The notes: generated by a model from the letters alone, not told the origin. A stretch of 64,000 nucleotides of DNA from Aidingimonas lacisalsi (GCF_008079445.1 NZ_VRYH01000004.1:1-64000), one strand, 5' to 3'. Positions 35,509-46,669 are shown, numbered from the stretch's first letter. Numbers and translations are program-made.

Positions 35509-36193
35509 GTGTCTCAGATACGCCTTGCCCGGGCGCTGTGCGTTTTGCCTGGGCGCCGCGATGGAGGGTGCCCCCTGGTGCCGTCAGTGTCTGGACGAGC
35601 TGCCGTGGAACCGCACTGCCTGTTCGCGATGTGCCGAACCTTTCAGTGGCCCTGCGGGCGAACCGATCAAGTCGTGCGGCGCCTGTCTACGTGAGCCTCC
35701 GTCCTTCGTTCGTGCCAGGGTGCCGTTATGCTATAGCGACCCCGTAGCGGCGCAAGTGCAACGGTTCAAGTTCTCTGCTTCGCCACGCGCCGGGGCGATA
35801 TTGCTTTCGTTGTTGCAGGGGGCGTTGACAACGGGCGGGGACGTCTTGCCCGAGGCACTGGTAGCCGTCCCCCTGCATGAACAGCGAGCCAGGGAGCGTG
35901 GCTTCGATCAGGCCGATTGGCTGGGATCTCGCCTGGCTCAGCGCCTCGGCATGCGTTACATCAAAGCGCGCCGTTTACGCTCGACGCCCACCCAGCGCGG
36001 GCTGTCTCGGGAACAGCGTCGGGCCAACCTCAAATCCGCCTTCGTCATCGACACGTCGTTGCCGGCCAGTGTGGCCATCCTGGATGACGTGATGACCACC
36101 GGGGCGACGCTCGACGCGCTTGGGCAGGCATGCCTGGAGGCAGGCGCCGATCATGTCGAGGCCTGGGCAGTGGCCAGGACACCGATGCATTGA
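35495..36193 (+). CDS. comF: ComF-family phosphoribosyltransferase-like protein
   Basis: This 232-aa protein has paired zinc-binding cysteines (CAFC, CRQC, CSRC, CGAC within residues 14-70) and a C-terminal phosphoribosyltransferase fold with the PRPP loop VAILDDVMTTGATLD. It is linked to DNA uptake in competent bacteria, although the exact activity is unsettled. ATG 35495 gives the usual family N-terminus. Starts at 35417 or 35456 remain possible, and would avoid having the BirA operator overlap the start. Confidence 0.88.
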   Translation: MLVDRCLRYALPGRCAFCLGAAMEGAPWCRQCLDELPWNRTACSRCAEPFSGPAGEPIKSCGACLREPPSFVRARVPLCYSDPVAAQVQRFKFSASPRAGAILLSLLQGALTTGGDVLPEALVAVPLHEQRARERGFDQADWLGSRLAQRLGMRYIKARRLRSTPTQRGLSREQRRANLKSAFVIDTSLPASVAILDDVMTTGATLDALGQACLEAGADHVEAWAVARTPMH

Positions 36194-36264
36194 ACGTGTT
36201 CTGTCTGATTCGCCGTATCGATGTCTGTTAGGATGCCGATATATCGTCGCTTTGGAGATCCATC

Positions 36265-37254
36265 ATGGTCGCTGCATCCGCCCATCCCTTCGCTCAACTC
36301 GACCCGGCTCGGGTGGTGGCGGCTGTAGAGTCGTTAGGCTTTTGGGTCGCCGATGAACCGTTTGCGCTGAATAGCTATGAAAACCGGGTTTTCTCCTTGC
36401 GTGATGAGTCCGGTCGACGCTGGGTGGTCAAATGTTATCGCCCTGGCCGCTGGAGCGATGAGCAGATCCAGGAAGAGCATGCGTTTCTGTGGGAGCTGGA
36501 TCAGGCCGACGTGCCGGCCTGCGCTCCCTGGCGCAATGAGCAAGGCCGCAGTCTGCATCACTACGAAGGGTACCGGGTGGCACTGTTTCCGCATGTGGCC
36601 GGTCAGGCGCCGGAGTTGGAAAATCCGGCGCATCTGTTTGCCCTTGGCGAATTGATCGGGCGTTTGCATTCCGTATCCGAGCAGGGCCGTTTCGTGTCAC
36701 GACGAATGCTGGATCTTGATGCCATGGTGGCTGAAAGTCGTGAACGCGTTCTGCACTGTCCATGGCTCACCCAGCGACAGCGCCGGGTTTATGAGCGCTT
36801 GACCGAATCGTTGTGCCAGGCTCTGACTCCTTATACCTGGTCACCGGCAGCGTCGATCCGTGTGCATGGCGACTGTCATCTGGGCAACATGTTGGGCCGG
36901 GATGAGACGTTCACGCTGGTGGATTTCGATGATGCCGTCATGGCGCCTGCGGTTCAGGATCTGTGGATGCTATTGACGGCTCAGCACGAAGACGATTTGC
37001 GCATGCAACTCTCGGAGATTCTCGAAGGCTATGAACAGTGGCGTGAGTTCGATCGCAGTGAACTCGAATTGATCGAGCCTCTGCGGACACTACGACTGTT
37101 ACGCCATAGCGCCTGGCTGGTGGCTCGTTGGGAAGATCCGGCGTTTCCCAGGGCCTTTCCCTGGGTCATCGAAGAGAGCTTCTGGGACCAACAGCTTCGC
37201 AACCTGGAGCAACAACGTCTTGCGTTGCAGTCACCGCCTCGCTGGCTAGCGTGA
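36265..37254 (+). CDS. srkA: Stress response kinase A
   Basis: This 329-aa Ser/Thr kinase-like protein of the YihE/APH fold starts MVAASAHPFAQLDPARVVAA. The catalytic loop RVHGDCHLGNML and the metal-binding LVDFDDAVMAPAVQDLWML are intact, and RWVVKCYRPGRW holds the ATP-binding lysine. In E. coli it counters envelope-stress cell death. It is a single-gene unit here. Confidence 0.93.
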   Translation: MVAASAHPFAQLDPARVVAAVESLGFWVADEPFALNSYENRVFSLRDESGRRWVVKCYRPGRWSDEQIQEEHAFLWELDQADVPACAPWRNEQGRSLHHYEGYRVALFPHVAGQAPELENPAHLFALGELIGRLHSVSEQGRFVSRRMLDLDAMVAESRERVLHCPWLTQRQRRVYERLTESLCQALTPYTWSPAASIRVHGDCHLGNMLGRDETFTLVDFDDAVMAPAVQDLWMLLTAQHEDDLRMQLSEILEGYEQWREFDRSELELIEPLRTLRLLRHSAWLVARWEDPAFPRAFPWVIEESFWDQQLRNLEQQRLALQSPPRWLA

Positions 37255-37406
37255 TCGATCCGATTTATCGGGTCGGTAGACTGCGTGATAGGCCCAGTTG
37301 CGCTAGAATCGTCTCAATCAGGCAGTGATAATTGTACAGTTATGTTATTTTTGTGTAGCTTTTGTACATTATGCCTATCGAGTCGATATCACTAGTGGAC
37401 CAAGAC

Positions 37407-37964
37407 ATGAGCGAACAACTCGCCAATCACTTCTATCACATTATCCAGGGACTGGGAGAGAACCCCGAGCGTGAAGGGCTGCGAGACACGCCGAGGCGTG
37501 CCGCCGAAGCGCTGCAATTCTTGACTCGTGGCTATGGACAGTCGCTGGAATCGCTGGTCAATGGCGCGGTTTTCGAGTCGGAAACCGACGAGATGGTATT
37601 GGTCAAGGATATCGAGCTCTACTCGATGTGCGAACACCATATGCTGCCCTTCATTGGCAAGTGCCATATTGCGTATCTGCCGAATGGTCGAGTGCTGGGG
37701 CTGTCGAAGTTTGCCAGGATTGTGGACATGTACGCACGACGCCTCCAGATTCAGGAAGATCTGACTCGCCAGATTGCCGAAGCGATTCAGAACGTCACGG
37801 AGGCGCGCGGCGTGGCCGTGGTCATTGAAGCCAAGCATATGTGTATGATGATGCGAGGTGTCGAAAAGCAGAATTCCAGCATGACCAGTTCGGTCATGCT
37901 GGGGACATTCCGCGAAAACCAGCCGACCCGGCAGGAGTTCCTGACGCTGGTCAATGGCCGTTGA
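37407..37964 (+). CDS. folE: GTP cyclohydrolase I
   Basis: This 185-aa enzyme makes dihydroneopterin triphosphate from GTP. The zinc cysteine and histidines are in [16 protein letters not shown], and KHMCMMMRG supplies the second zinc cysteine. ATG 37407 ([11 protein letters not shown]) gives the standard short-form N-terminus. An upstream ATG at 37371 adds 12 residues and cannot be excluded. The neighbour folX suggests tetrahydromonapterin production. Confidence 0.95.
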   Translation: MSEQLANHFYHIIQGLGENPEREGLRDTPRRAAEALQFLTRGYGQSLESLVNGAVFESETDEMVLVKDIELYSMCEHHMLPFIGKCHIAYLPNGRVLGLSKFARIVDMYARRLQIQEDLTRQIAEAIQNVTEARGVAVVIEAKHMCMMMRGVEKQNSSMTSSVMLGTFRENQPTRQEFLTLVNGR

Positions 37965-37995
37965 CTGTACTCACGATCAAGAGGGTGTCATTTCC

Positions 37996-38403
37996 ATGCC
38001 CATCCATGCCCTGACCGACCAGCACTTGGACCACGACCTGGCGACGATTTGCATCAAGAATCTGCGACTGCGTACCTATGTCGGTATCAAGGAAGACGAA
38101 ATACAGAATCGTCAGGATGTCGTCATCAATGCCATCATTCGTTATCGGGCCGATAGTGCGGTTCAGTTCAATCATATCGATCAGGCGCTGAATTACCGGA
38201 CCATTACCAAGCACGTGATTTCGCATGTCGAAGACAACAGCTTTCTGCTGTTGGAACGCATGACGCGTGAAGTCCTTGATGTCATCATGTCCTATGAGCA
38301 GGTGCTGACCGCTCAAGTGGAAATCGACAAGCCCCATGCGTTGCGGTTTGCCGACTCGGTGTCCATTACGTTGTCGGATTCGCGTGATGATGGTCATCCT
38401 TGA
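37996..38403 (+). CDS. folX: Dihydroneopterin triphosphate 2'-epimerase
   Basis: This 135-aa protein aligns along its length with E. coli FolX ([46 protein letters not shown]). It converts the FolE product to dihydromonapterin triphosphate, a precursor of the pterin cofactor of phenylalanine hydroxylase in related bacteria. It begins 31 bp after folE with GAGGG upstream, so the two form an operon. FolB is the alternative, but the sequence favours FolX. Confidence 0.92.
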   Translation: MPIHALTDQHLDHDLATICIKNLRLRTYVGIKEDEIQNRQDVVINAIIRYRADSAVQFNHIDQALNYRTITKHVISHVEDNSFLLLERMTREVLDVIMSYEQVLTAQVEIDKPHALRFADSVSITLSDSRDDGHP

Positions 38404-38545
38404 GTGCGCCGTTGTCATCTTGTTGTAGCCGCCAGAGGAAGCCGTCAGGCGTCGGAGACCGCGACAGTGTCAGCGCCTCTGCAAGTTACGAATTATCGCG
38501 TTGAACGGCGGCGTCACTGCCGCTGGATCCCGCAAGGAGAAAACC

Positions 38546-40003
38546 ATGGAATCCCTGCAAGACAGTCCGCTGTTCCGCCCCTTTGCCTATATCGATGGGA
38601 GTTGGGTAGCGGCCGACAGTGGTGAACAGATTGATGTGGTGAACCCTGCCGATAGCGAGGTCATCGGTCGGGTGCCTCGTTTGGGGCGTGGTGAAACGGA
38701 ACGGGCGATTACGGCGGCCGAAGCTTCATTCGCCAACTGGAAGGGGCGGACGGCGCTTGAGCGCGCCGACATTCTGCTGAAGTGGCATGACTTGATGCAT
38801 GAGCACAAGGATGAACTGGCTCGCATCATGACACTCGAGCAGGGCAAGCCACTCAAGGAAGCGGCGGGAGAGATCGCCTATGCAGCCAGCTTCTTGCGCT
38901 GGTTCGCCGAGCAGGCTCGGCGTGTCTATGGTGAGACCATCCCGGCGGCCAGTTCCAACCAGCGCGTGATGGTTCTCAAGCAGCCTGTCGGCGTCGTCGG
39001 TGCCATTACGCCGTGGAATTTTCCGGCTGCGATGATTACCCGGAAAGCCGGCGCTGCGCTGGCGGCCGGTTGCCCGATCGTCATCAAGCCTGCGAGTCAG
39101 ACACCGTTTTCAGCGACGGCATTAGCGCTTTTGGCCGAATGGGCCGGCGTGCCACGTGGTGTCTTCAACGTGGTGCCTGGCAAGGCAAGTGAAATTGCCG
39201 GGGCACTGACCGACTCGCCCTTGGTACGCAAGATCACCTTTACCGGGTCGACCGAAGTCGGGCGTGATCTCATGGCCAAGGCGTCTCAGCATATCCAGAA
39301 ATTGTCGCTGGAACTGGGTGGCAATGCGCCATTCCTGGTCTTCGAGGATGCGGACCTGGATGCCGCGGTTGCGGGGGCGATGGCGGCGAAATTCAGGAAT
39401 GGTGGTCAAACCTGTGTCTGCACCAACCGTTTCCTGGTGCAGTCCAGTGTGGTCAATGCCTTCTGCGAAAAATTGGCTGCCGCCATGAATAGTGAGTTGC
39501 ATGTCGGTGATGGAACCCAGCCAGGGATCAACATTGGCCCCTTGATCGACGAGAACGCTGTCAACAAGGTGTCCGAGCATGTGCAGGACGCGGTCGAACA
39601 TGGCGCCAAGGTGCTGCTCGGCGGCAATCCACATCCGCTCGGGGGCAATTTCTTCACGCCCACGTTGGTCACTGATGCCAACGGTGACATGAAGGTGGCT
39701 CAGGAAGAAACCTTCGGGCCACTGGCCGCAGTCTTTCCCTTCGAGGACGAAGAAGACGCCGTGGCCGTGGCCAATAACACGCAATATGGCTTGGCCGCGT
39801 ATTTCTACTCGCGTGATCTGGGACGGGTCTGGCGCGTCTCCGAAGCCTTGGAATACGGCATGGTGGGCGTCAACACTGGCTTGATTTCCAATCCGGCAAC
39901 GCCATTCGGTGGGGTCAAAGCCTCTGGTCTCGGGCGCGAAGGCGGACATCAAGGACTCGAGGAGTTCGTCGAAACCAAGTATCTGTGCATTGATCTTGGA
40001 TGA
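38546..40003 (+). CDS. gabD: Succinate-semialdehyde dehydrogenase (NADP+)
   Basis: This 485-aa aldehyde dehydrogenase has E. coli GabD length. The catalytic glutamate lies in LELGGNAPFLVF and cysteine in NGGQTCVCTNRF. ITPWNFPAAMITRKAGAALA is the cofactor region. ATG 38546 follows AAGGAGA. It oxidises succinate semialdehyde in 4-aminobutyrate breakdown. No gabT is adjacent. It is followed directly by a REP array. Confidence 0.94.
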   Translation: MESLQDSPLFRPFAYIDGSWVAADSGEQIDVVNPADSEVIGRVPRLGRGETERAITAAEASFANWKGRTALERADILLKWHDLMHEHKDELARIMTLEQGKPLKEAAGEIAYAASFLRWFAEQARRVYGETIPAASSNQRVMVLKQPVGVVGAITPWNFPAAMITRKAGAALAAGCPIVIKPASQTPFSATALALLAEWAGVPRGVFNVVPGKASEIAGALTDSPLVRKITFTGSTEVGRDLMAKASQHIQKLSLELGGNAPFLVFEDADLDAAVAGAMAAKFRNGGQTCVCTNRFLVQSSVVNAFCEKLAAAMNSELHVGDGTQPGINIGPLIDENAVNKVSEHVQDAVEHGAKVLLGGNPHPLGGNFFTPTLVTDANGDMKVAQEETFGPLAAVFPFEDEEDAVAVANNTQYGLAAYFYSRDLGRVWRVSEALEYGMVGVNTGLISNPATPFGGVKASGLGREGGHQGLEEFVETKYLCIDLG

Positions 40004-40009
40004 TAAGGC

Positions 40010-40408
40010 GCTGCCGGGCGGTTAGCCCTGCCCAGGTGGTACCGTCGGCGCCTGACGGCGCCAATCGCGACTGAAGTCGCTCCTACGACAACCTGTGCCG
40101 ATGGAATGCCGAGGGGATGGGGTTTTAGGAGCGGTTTCAACCGCGATACAGGGCGGTCAGCCCTGCCCAGGAGGCACCGCCGGCACCAATCGCGACTGAT
40201 GTCGCTCCTACACGATGGATCCCCTGAGGTTTTTGGGTTTTGTAGAAGCGGTTTCAACCGCGATACAGGGCGGTCAGCCCTGCCCAGGTGGTACCGCCGG
40301 CACCTGACGGCGCCATCGCGACTGAAGTCGCTCCTACACGATGGATCCCCTGAGATTTTTGGTTTTGTAGGCGCGGTTTCAACCGCGATACAGGGCGGTT
40401 AGCCCTGT
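40010..40408. repeat. Tandem REP array (about 3.5 units)
   Basis: Near-identical composite units start at about 40124, 40241 and 40365 (spacing about 117-125 bp). Each contains gcggtttcaaccgcgata, cagggcggtcagccctg, an approximately ggcacctgacggcgcc hairpin and atcgcgactgaagtcgctcc. The spacer cgatggatcccctgag is repeated twice. It fills the gap between the convergent gabD and purH genes. Confidence 0.9.
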
Positions 40409-40419
40409 CTAGCTGGCAC

Positions 40420-42024
40420 TCAGTGTCTGAAATGGCGCATGCCGGTGAATACCATGGCGATGCCGGCTTCATTGGCGGCATCGATCACTTCCTGGTCGCG
40501 CATGGAGCCGCCGGGCTGGATGACGGCGGTGATACCGGCAGCGGCGGCGGGGTCGATGCCGTCACGAAATGGAAAGAAGGGGTGTGCCGCCATGACGGAC
40601 CCTGAGACCGCCAGGATTTCGTCGGCTGCTTTGATGCCAGCGATCTTGGCAGAGTACACACGGCTCATTTGCCCTGCACCGACACCGATGGTCTGTCCTT
40701 CCTTGGCATAGACGATGGCGTTGGACTTCACGTATTTGGCGACACGCCATGCGAAGGCAAGGTCGCGTAATTCCTGTTGGCTTGGCGCTCGCTCACTGAC
40801 GACTTGCAGGTCGTCGCGTTCGACCATGCCGAGATCCCGATCCTGAACCAGCAAGCCGCCGGTGACGCACTTGAGGTCGTGACTCGGGAGCCGTTCATTC
40901 GCCCATGCATGCCCGACATCCAGCAGGCGCACGTTCTTTTTCTCGGCAACGATGGCAGCGACATCATCACTTACGCCGGGCGCGATGATGACCTCGACGA
41001 ATTGACGGTCGATGATGGCGCGTGCGGTTGCTGTCTCGATTGGCTCGTTGAAAGCGATGATGCCGCCAAAGGCACTGGTGGGATCGGTGGCGAAGGCTTT
41101 GTCGTAGGCATCCCGCTGAGTTTCTCCAACGGCGACACCGCAGGGGTTGGCATGCTTGACGATGACACAGGCGGTGTCATCGAACGATTTGACGCATTCC
41201 AGCGCGGCGTCGGTGTCGGCGACGTTGTTGAATGACAGCGCCTTGCCTTGCAGTGTGATGGCGGTCGCTACGCAGGCTTCCCGGGTGTTGTCATCGACAT
41301 AGAAAGCGGCGCGCTGGTGCGGGTTCTCGCCATAGCGCATCGATTGACGCTTGCGAAATTGGCGGTTGTAGGTCCTTGGAAACGTCTCATCGCTTTCATC
41401 GACCTGTCGACCGAGATAGTTGGCGATGGCCGCATCGTAGCCGGCCGTATGTTCGAAGGCCTTGACCGCCAGGTCGAAGCGGGTGGCATCATTGATAACG
41501 CCAGCGTGGATATCGATTTCCTCGATCAAACGGGCATAGTCATCGTTGTCGACGACGACGGTGGTATACGCGTGATTCTTGGCACAGGCCCTGAGCATGG
41601 TGGGGCCGCCAATATCGATGTTCTCGATGGCGTCGGCCAGGGTGCAATCGGGCTTGGCGACGGTCTGCGCAAATGGATAGAGATTGACCACCACCATGTC
41701 GATGGGGGCGATGTCATGCGCTTCCATGACGGCATCATCCTGCCCCCGGCGACCGAGAATCCCGCCATGTATCCGTGGATGCAACGTCTTGACGCGCCCA
41801 TCCATGATTTCGGGAAACCCGGTGTGTTCGGAGACTTCGGTCACGGCGATGTCGTTGTCCGAGAGGAGTCTGTAGGTGCCGCCGGTGGAGAGCAACTCGA
41901 TGCCGCGTTCCATCAAGTGCCGTGCGAAATCCACGATACCGGTCTTGTCCGAGACGCTGATCAAGGCTCGGCGGATCGGCTGAGGTCGAGTCGATGTGTC
42001 GCTGAAAGACGATTGGTTGGCCAT
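40420..42024 (-). CDS. purH: Bifunctional AICAR transformylase/IMP cyclohydrolase
   Basis: This 534-aa enzyme performs the last two steps of IMP synthesis. The N-terminal MGS-like cyclohydrolase domain spans 1-200 ([39 protein letters not shown]). The transformylase domain contains [12 protein letters not shown] and [14 protein letters not shown]. It follows fis on the same strand by 45 bp. The purD gene that often follows purH is not here. The stop codon touches the REP array. Confidence 0.97.
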   Translation of the reverse strand: MANQSSFSDTSTRPQPIRRALISVSDKTGIVDFARHLMERGIELLSTGGTYRLLSDNDIAVTEVSEHTGFPEIMDGRVKTLHPRIHGGILGRRGQDDAVMEAHDIAPIDMVVVNLYPFAQTVAKPDCTLADAIENIDIGGPTMLRACAKNHAYTTVVVDNDDYARLIEEIDIHAGVINDATRFDLAVKAFEHTAGYDAAIANYLGRQVDESDETFPRTYNRQFRKRQSMRYGENPHQRAAFYVDDNTREACVATAITLQGKALSFNNVADTDAALECVKSFDDTACVIVKHANPCGVAVGETQRDAYDKAFATDPTSAFGGIIAFNEPIETATARAIIDRQFVEVIIAPGVSDDVAAIVAEKKNVRLLDVGHAWANERLPSHDLKCVTGGLLVQDRDLGMVERDDLQVVSERAPSQQELRDLAFAWRVAKYVKSNAIVYAKEGQTIGVGAGQMSRVYSAKIAGIKAADEILAVSGSVMAAHPFFPFRDGIDPAAAAGITAVIQPGGSMRDQEVIDAANEAGIAMVFTGMRHFRH

Positions 42025-42069
42025 GAACTTACCGTATTGGCTCCTGAAAGAGGGTGGACAGCTCGAGCG

Positions 42070-42408
42070 TCAGATCAAGTCATAATACTTGAGCTTCTTG
42101 CGCAGCGTGCCGCGGTTGAGTCCGAGTATTTCGGCGGCTCGGGTTTGATTGCCGTCGGCATACTCCATCACTCTGGCTAGGAGCGGGGACTCCACTTCGG
42201 CTAGCACCATGGTATAGAGGTCGGTGACCGTTTCGCCATCGAGGTGATCGAAATAACGACGCATGGCGATATCCACGGCTTCCCGCAGGGGGCGCTCATG
42301 CATGTCGTCGGCCGATACCGTGGGCGCGTCGACGGCACTGCCGATATCCAAGGGGTCCTGGCTGCCATTGACGCTCTGTTCGGGGGTTGTTGCTTGCCTG
42401 CTCGTCAT
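42070..42408 (-). CDS. fis: DNA-binding protein Fis
   Basis: This 112-aa nucleoid protein has a C-terminal helix-turn-helix [20 protein letters not shown] and ends LKYYDLI. It is about 14 residues longer than E. coli Fis at the acidic N-terminus. It overlaps dusB as ATGA, the conserved dusB-fis operon, whose expression in enterobacteria peaks at outgrowth. Confidence 0.96.
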   Translation of the reverse strand: MTSRQATTPEQSVNGSQDPLDIGSAVDAPTVSADDMHERPLREAVDIAMRRYFDHLDGETVTDLYTMVLAEVESPLLARVMEYADGNQTRAAEILGLNRGTLRKKLKYYDLI

Positions 42409-43448
42409 GCTGCGCTGATTCCATCCAGTCCCATGCGCAGTCCGGAATGGACGTCGTCATGGTGAAACAGTTCATCCACGAATCGGTATTGCTGCGTGGT
42501 GCTCTCGAGGGAGTTGAAAACCTTGCGAAGCGCCTTGGCCTCTGCTGCCTCGAGTGACCGATGCGTACCCGGGCAATGGTTGTCCAGATACCAGCCCAGA
42601 TGCTTCCGGGCAATGCGTATCCCCATGGTGTCGCCATAGAAGTCATGCAAGGCAGCGAGATGGTCCCGCATGACTCGTCGGCGCTCAATCGGAGATGGCG
42701 GATCCGCCAGTCGGCCGTGGCGAAGGTAGTGATCGATCTCGCTGAAGATCCACGGGTTACCTTGAGCGCCACGGCCGATCATCACGGCGTCCGCACCAGT
42801 ATAGTCGAGGACGTCGCGAGCTTTGACAGGAGAATCGATATCGCCATTGGCAAAGACCGGGATATTCACCTGTGACTTGATGGCGGCGATAGTGTCGTAT
42901 TCGGCCTTTTCCTGATAACGCTGTTCGCGTGTTCTGCCGTGGACTGCCAAGGCCCGAATGCCACTATTTTCCGCCAGCCTGGCGATGCGTTCGCCATTGC
43001 GGCTATCGGCGCACCAACCGGTGCGAATCTTGAGCGTTACCGGAATGTCGACGGCGGCAACGACGCGTTCGAGAATCGCCGCGACGAGTCGTTCATCGCG
43101 TAGCAAGGCCGAACCGGCTGCTTTATTACAGACCTTCTTGGCAGGGCAGCCCATGTTGATGTCGATGATTTCGGCACCATGCTCGACATTGAGCCGAGCC
43201 GCCTCGGCGAGCATGTCGGCATCGCCTCCCGCAATCTGTACGGAACGGGGCCCTGGCTCGCCACTATGGTCGAGCCGTAGCCGGGACTTGCGGGTGTGCC
43301 ACAAGCTGGGATCCGAGGTCACCATTTCCGATACGACCAATCCGGCCCCCAGTTCTCGACAGAGCTGGCGGAACGGGCGGTCGGTGACGCCGGCCATCGG
43401 GGCCAGGATGACTCGGTTAGGCAGGCAGTGCCGACCGATGGCAGGCAT
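42405..43448 (-). CDS. dusB: tRNA-dihydrouridine synthase B
   Basis: This 347-aa flavoenzyme reduces uridines in the tRNA D-loop. [14 protein letters not shown] near the N-terminus and the catalytic cysteine in [18 protein letters not shown] are clear, with the FMN-binding [22 protein letters not shown] 43448 gives the length and N-terminus of E. coli DusB. Starts at 43472 or GTG 43502 are possible but poorly supported. Confidence 0.95.
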   Translation of the reverse strand: MPAIGRHCLPNRVILAPMAGVTDRPFRQLCRELGAGLVVSEMVTSDPSLWHTRKSRLRLDHSGEPGPRSVQIAGGDADMLAEAARLNVEHGAEIIDINMGCPAKKVCNKAAGSALLRDERLVAAILERVVAAVDIPVTLKIRTGWCADSRNGERIARLAENSGIRALAVHGRTREQRYQEKAEYDTIAAIKSQVNIPVFANGDIDSPVKARDVLDYTGADAVMIGRGAQGNPWIFSEIDHYLRHGRLADPPSPIERRRVMRDHLAALHDFYGDTMGIRIARKHLGWYLDNHCPGTHRSLEAAEAKALRKVFNSLESTTQQYRFVDELFHHDDVHSGLRMGLDGISAA

Positions 43449-43577
43449 TGCTGGCTGGGTATCATGGAGCATGCGGCACCAGGCGTCATTCTGCGGGGGC
43501 ACCTATCATACTGATCGGCACCCCTCGCGAAAAGTCGAAAATGGTCCACTCCCTGTCGGAACATGTCCGGACAAGGC

Positions 43578-44498
43578 TCAGCGCGAGCCGTCGTAGCGGT
43601 AGCCGACCAGTCGTACCCAGCCGTCGCGCTCGCAGGGAGGGTCGATCATCAACCCCTGATCGCGATAGGCATCCGCCACATCGTCGGCCTGATGGGCAAG
43701 AATGCCGGATAACACGATCGTGCCTCCGGGGGCCACATATCCGGCGAGCGTGGCTGCCATCTCGATGAGCGGGCCGGCCAGGATATTGGCGAGCACGATC
43801 GGATAGTCGTCGCCCTGGAAGGTATCCGGTTCGTACAGTGACAGGCGGCTTGCGTCGATCTCGTTGCGTTCGGCGTTATCGCGACTGGCCGTGAGTGCCT
43901 GTGGGTCGATATCGGTGCCGACGGCGTGGGTGGCACCCAGCTTCAGTGCGGCGATGGCAAGGATGCCTGAACCGCAGCCGATATCCAGGATGGCCTGATC
44001 GTCAAGCCTGCCTGCGAGCGCTTGCTCGTCGAGCCATTCCAGACACAGTGCCGTGGTAGGGTGGGTGCCCGTGCCGAATGCCAGTCCGGGATCGAGAATC
44101 AGGTTGACGCCGTGCGGGTCGGGGCTGTCATGCCAGCTGGGCACGATCCAGAGCCGCTTTCCCATCTGCAGTGGTTCATAACCGTCCATCCACTCGCGTT
44201 CCCAGTCGCGATCCGCGACGAGTTCGAAGCTGATGTCCGGGCAGGGATCGTCGGGGACGTCGGCGGCCCAGGCCTGACCGACCCGTCCTATCATGGCCTC
44301 GACGTCGTCCAGGTCATCGTAAAGACCGGTCAGCACGGTTTCATTCCACAGCGGCGTCGTGCCGAGCTCCGGCTCGAGCACGGGATCGTCGTATGCGTCC
44401 TGCAGACTGATTGCACTGGCGCCTTCGGCGATCAATAGTTCCTCGAGCCGTTCCGCTTGTTCCGGCGCAACTTTCGCTTTCAGTTGAAGCCAGGTCAT
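43578..44498 (-). CDS. prmA: Ribosomal protein L11 methyltransferase
   Basis: This 306-aa SAM enzyme trimethylates L11. An N-terminal substrate-recognition domain (1-60) precedes the methyltransferase core with LDPGLAFGTGTHPTT, LDIGCGSGILAIAALKLGA and VLANILAGPLIEMA. It is slightly longer than the 293-aa E. coli protein because of an acidic insert near residue 90. It follows accC by 34 bp. Confidence 0.95.
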   Translation of the reverse strand: MTWLQLKAKVAPEQAERLEELLIAEGASAISLQDAYDDPVLEPELGTTPLWNETVLTGLYDDLDDVEAMIGRVGQAWAADVPDDPCPDISFELVADRDWEREWMDGYEPLQMGKRLWIVPSWHDSPDPHGVNLILDPGLAFGTGTHPTTALCLEWLDEQALAGRLDDQAILDIGCGSGILAIAALKLGATHAVGTDIDPQALTASRDNAERNEIDASRLSLYEPDTFQGDDYPIVLANILAGPLIEMAATLAGYVAPGGTIVLSGILAHQADDVADAYRDQGLMIDPPCERDGWVRLVGYRYDGSR

Positions 44499-44532
44499 GC
44501 CGTCACCTCTTGCGTGCTCACGAGCCTCGATC

Positions 44533-45876
44533 TCACGACTCGAGCTTCTTTTCCAGATAGTGGATATTGACCCCGCCCTGCTGGAAGTTGGCGTCGCGGA
44601 CCAGGTCCTTCTGCAAATCGATATTGGTCTTGATACCTTCCACCAGCAACTCGTCCAGGGCGTTGCGCATACGCGTCAAAGCGTATTCACGGGTTTCGCC
44701 CCAGGTAATGAGCTTACCGATCAAGGAGTCATAGTAGGGCGGCACCGAATAGCCGGTATACATATGGGAATCCATGCGCACGCCTAACCCTCCGGGCGGA
44801 TGGTAAAGCGTGACCCTGCCTGGCGATGGCATGAACGTCCGCGGGTCTTCGGCATTGATACGGCATTCGAAGGCATGGCCATTGATCTTGACATCGTCCT
44901 GCTTGATGGACAGTGGCTCGCCCGAGGCGATACGCAACTGTTCCTTGACGATATCCACGCCGGTGATCATTTCGGTGACGGGATGCTCGACCTGGACCCG
45001 GGTGTTCATCTCGATGAAGAAGAACTCGCCGTTTTCGTACAGGAACTCGAACGTACCGGCGCCGCGATAGCCGATTTCCAGGCACGCATCGGTACACGCT
45101 TTGAGCACCTGTTGACGGGCCCTTTCGTCGATCTGTGGGGCGGGGGCTTCCTCGAGCACCTTCTGATGACGGCGCTGCAGCGAACAGTCACGGTCGTACA
45201 GGTGAATAGCGTTTCCCTGCCCGTCGGCGAGGACCTGAACTTCGACGTGGCGCGGTTGTTCGAGGAACTTTTCCATGTAGACCGTGCCGTCACCGAAGGC
45301 GGAATTGGCTTCATTCTGGGTGACGCTGACGGCGGACAATAGATGGGCCTCGCTGTGTACCACCCGCATGCCGCGACCTCCACCGCCGGCAGCCGCCTTG
45401 ATGATGACCGGGTAACCGATGTGACGAGCCATGGCGATCACCTTGGCTTCATCATCCGGTAGCGGACCGTTAGAGCCGGGGACGGTCGGAACGCCGGCCG
45501 CTTTCATGGACTCGATGGCACTCACTTTGTCGCCCATCAAGCGGATGGTTTCTGCCCGCGGGCCGACGAACGTGAATCCTGAGCGCTCGACTTGTTCAGC
45601 GAAGTTGGCGTTCTCGGAGAGAAATCCGTATCCCGGATGGATGGCGCTGGTGTCCGTGACTTCGGCGGCACTGATCAGCGCGGGTATGTTCAGGTAGGAT
45701 TGTGCCGATGAAGCGGGGCCGATGCACACGGCCTCGTCGGCCAGACGCACATGCATGAGTTCTCGGTCGGCCTTGGAGTGCACCGCTACCGTCCTGATGC
45801 CCAGTTCCTTGCACGCACGCAGTATGCGCAGGGCGATCTCGCCGCGATTGGCGATGAGTACCTTGTCCAACATCAT
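44533..45876 (-). CDS. accC: Biotin carboxylase subunit of acetyl-CoA carboxylase
   Basis: This 447-aa ATP-grasp enzyme carboxylates the biotin on Acc[21 protein letters not shown] opens the protein, the glycine loop is [12 protein letters not shown] and the active-site stretch is [17 protein letters not shown]. Length equals E. coli AccC. It lies 71 bp after accB on the same strand. Confidence 0.97.
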   Translation of the reverse strand: MMLDKVLIANRGEIALRILRACKELGIRTVAVHSKADRELMHVRLADEAVCIGPASSAQSYLNIPALISAAEVTDTSAIHPGYGFLSENANFAEQVERSGFTFVGPRAETIRLMGDKVSAIESMKAAGVPTVPGSNGPLPDDEAKVIAMARHIGYPVIIKAAAGGGGRGMRVVHSEAHLLSAVSVTQNEANSAFGDGTVYMEKFLEQPRHVEVQVLADGQGNAIHLYDRDCSLQRRHQKVLEEAPAPQIDERARQQVLKACTDACLEIGYRGAGTFEFLYENGEFFFIEMNTRVQVEHPVTEMITGVDIVKEQLRIASGEPLSIKQDDVKINGHAFECRINAEDPRTFMPSPGRVTLYHPPGGLGVRMDSHMYTGYSVPPYYDSLIGKLITWGETREYALTRMRNALDELLVEGIKTNIDLQKDLVRDANFQQGGVNIHYLEKKLES

Positions 45877-45947
45877 TTATACGCCCAGGTTGTCATGAGG
45901 ATTCGGAAGGTCATGCCGGATAATGACATGGCGAACTGTCACGGAGG

Positions 45948-46421
45948 TTATCCCAGGATGACCAACGGCTGATCGAACTCGACCGGCTCGCCGTCTTCGA
46001 TCAGGATCGCCGTGACGGTGCCGTCACGGTCGGCCTCAATCTGGTTCATCATCTTCATCGCTTCCACGATGCAGACCGTTTCGCCTTTCTTGACGCTTTG
46101 ACCGACTTCAACGAACGATTTGGACCCTGGAGCGGGCGACCGGTAGAAGGTGCCGACCATGGGAGACGGAATGGGGTGTCCTTCGGGCTGATCCGTCCCT
46201 TCTTCCTGGGCTGCGCTAGGCGCACTAGCCACGTCCTGAGGTTGCGGCGCGGCCGGTACCGCAGGTTGCGCAACGGCTGCAGGTGCAGGAGCAGCGGGTT
46301 GTGGAACCCCGTTGGGATGGCGGCTGATTCTTACCGACTCTTCACCTTCCTGGATTTCGATTTCGCTGATATTGGACTCTTCCAACAGCTCGATCAGCTT
46401 CTTGACCTTGCGGATATCCAT
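45948..46421 (-). CDS. accB: Biotin carboxyl carrier protein
   Basis: This 157-aa carrier has an N-terminal helix ([20 protein letters not shown]), a Pro/Ala linker (about 45-80) and a biotinyl domain with the modified lysine in [16 protein letters not shown] 46421 is the family start, and longer open frames upstream lack coding character. It is the main target of BirA, whose operator controls the bio operon about 10 kb away. Confidence 0.96.
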   Translation of the reverse strand: MDIRKVKKLIELLEESNISEIEIQEGEESVRISRHPNGVPQPAAPAPAAVAQPAVPAAPQPQDVASAPSAAQEEGTDQPEGHPIPSPMVGTFYRSPAPGSKSFVEVGQSVKKGETVCIVEAMKMMNQIEADRDGTVTAILIEDGEPVEFDQPLVILG

Positions 46422-46669
46422 GCTGTTTATCTCAATCGGTAGTGTGTTGGTGCATGTCCTCGGGATCGGAGATCGATCGCGGCAACTGGCGTGCAGTTGA
46501 CAGTTAGCCTGGAAGGCGCTGTCAACCTGCTCAAACTTCGTCGAGATCACGGCACGATCTTGCACGTTACCGTCTCAAGTGGCCCTTTAAGGCATTAGCG
46601 GCGGAGTTTGCCGAAAAAAGCCGGGCGTGTCCAGAACGATGGACGTCACTCCTTGCCGTGGTCGAGGCA
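46422..46669. other. Intergenic region where aroQ is often found
   Basis: This 248-bp gap between dsbD and accB has no gene. Many gammaproteobacteria carry aroQ (type II dehydroquinase) immediately before accB. No remnant of it is visible. Confidence 0.6.

Noticed and set aside
40106-40402. 98-codon frame with internal repeats
   Set aside because: It is a translation of the REP array, not a gene.
40010-40408. CRISPR-like array
   Set aside because: Units are palindromic, 117-125 bp long and share spacers, so they are REP modules and not repeats with unique spacers.
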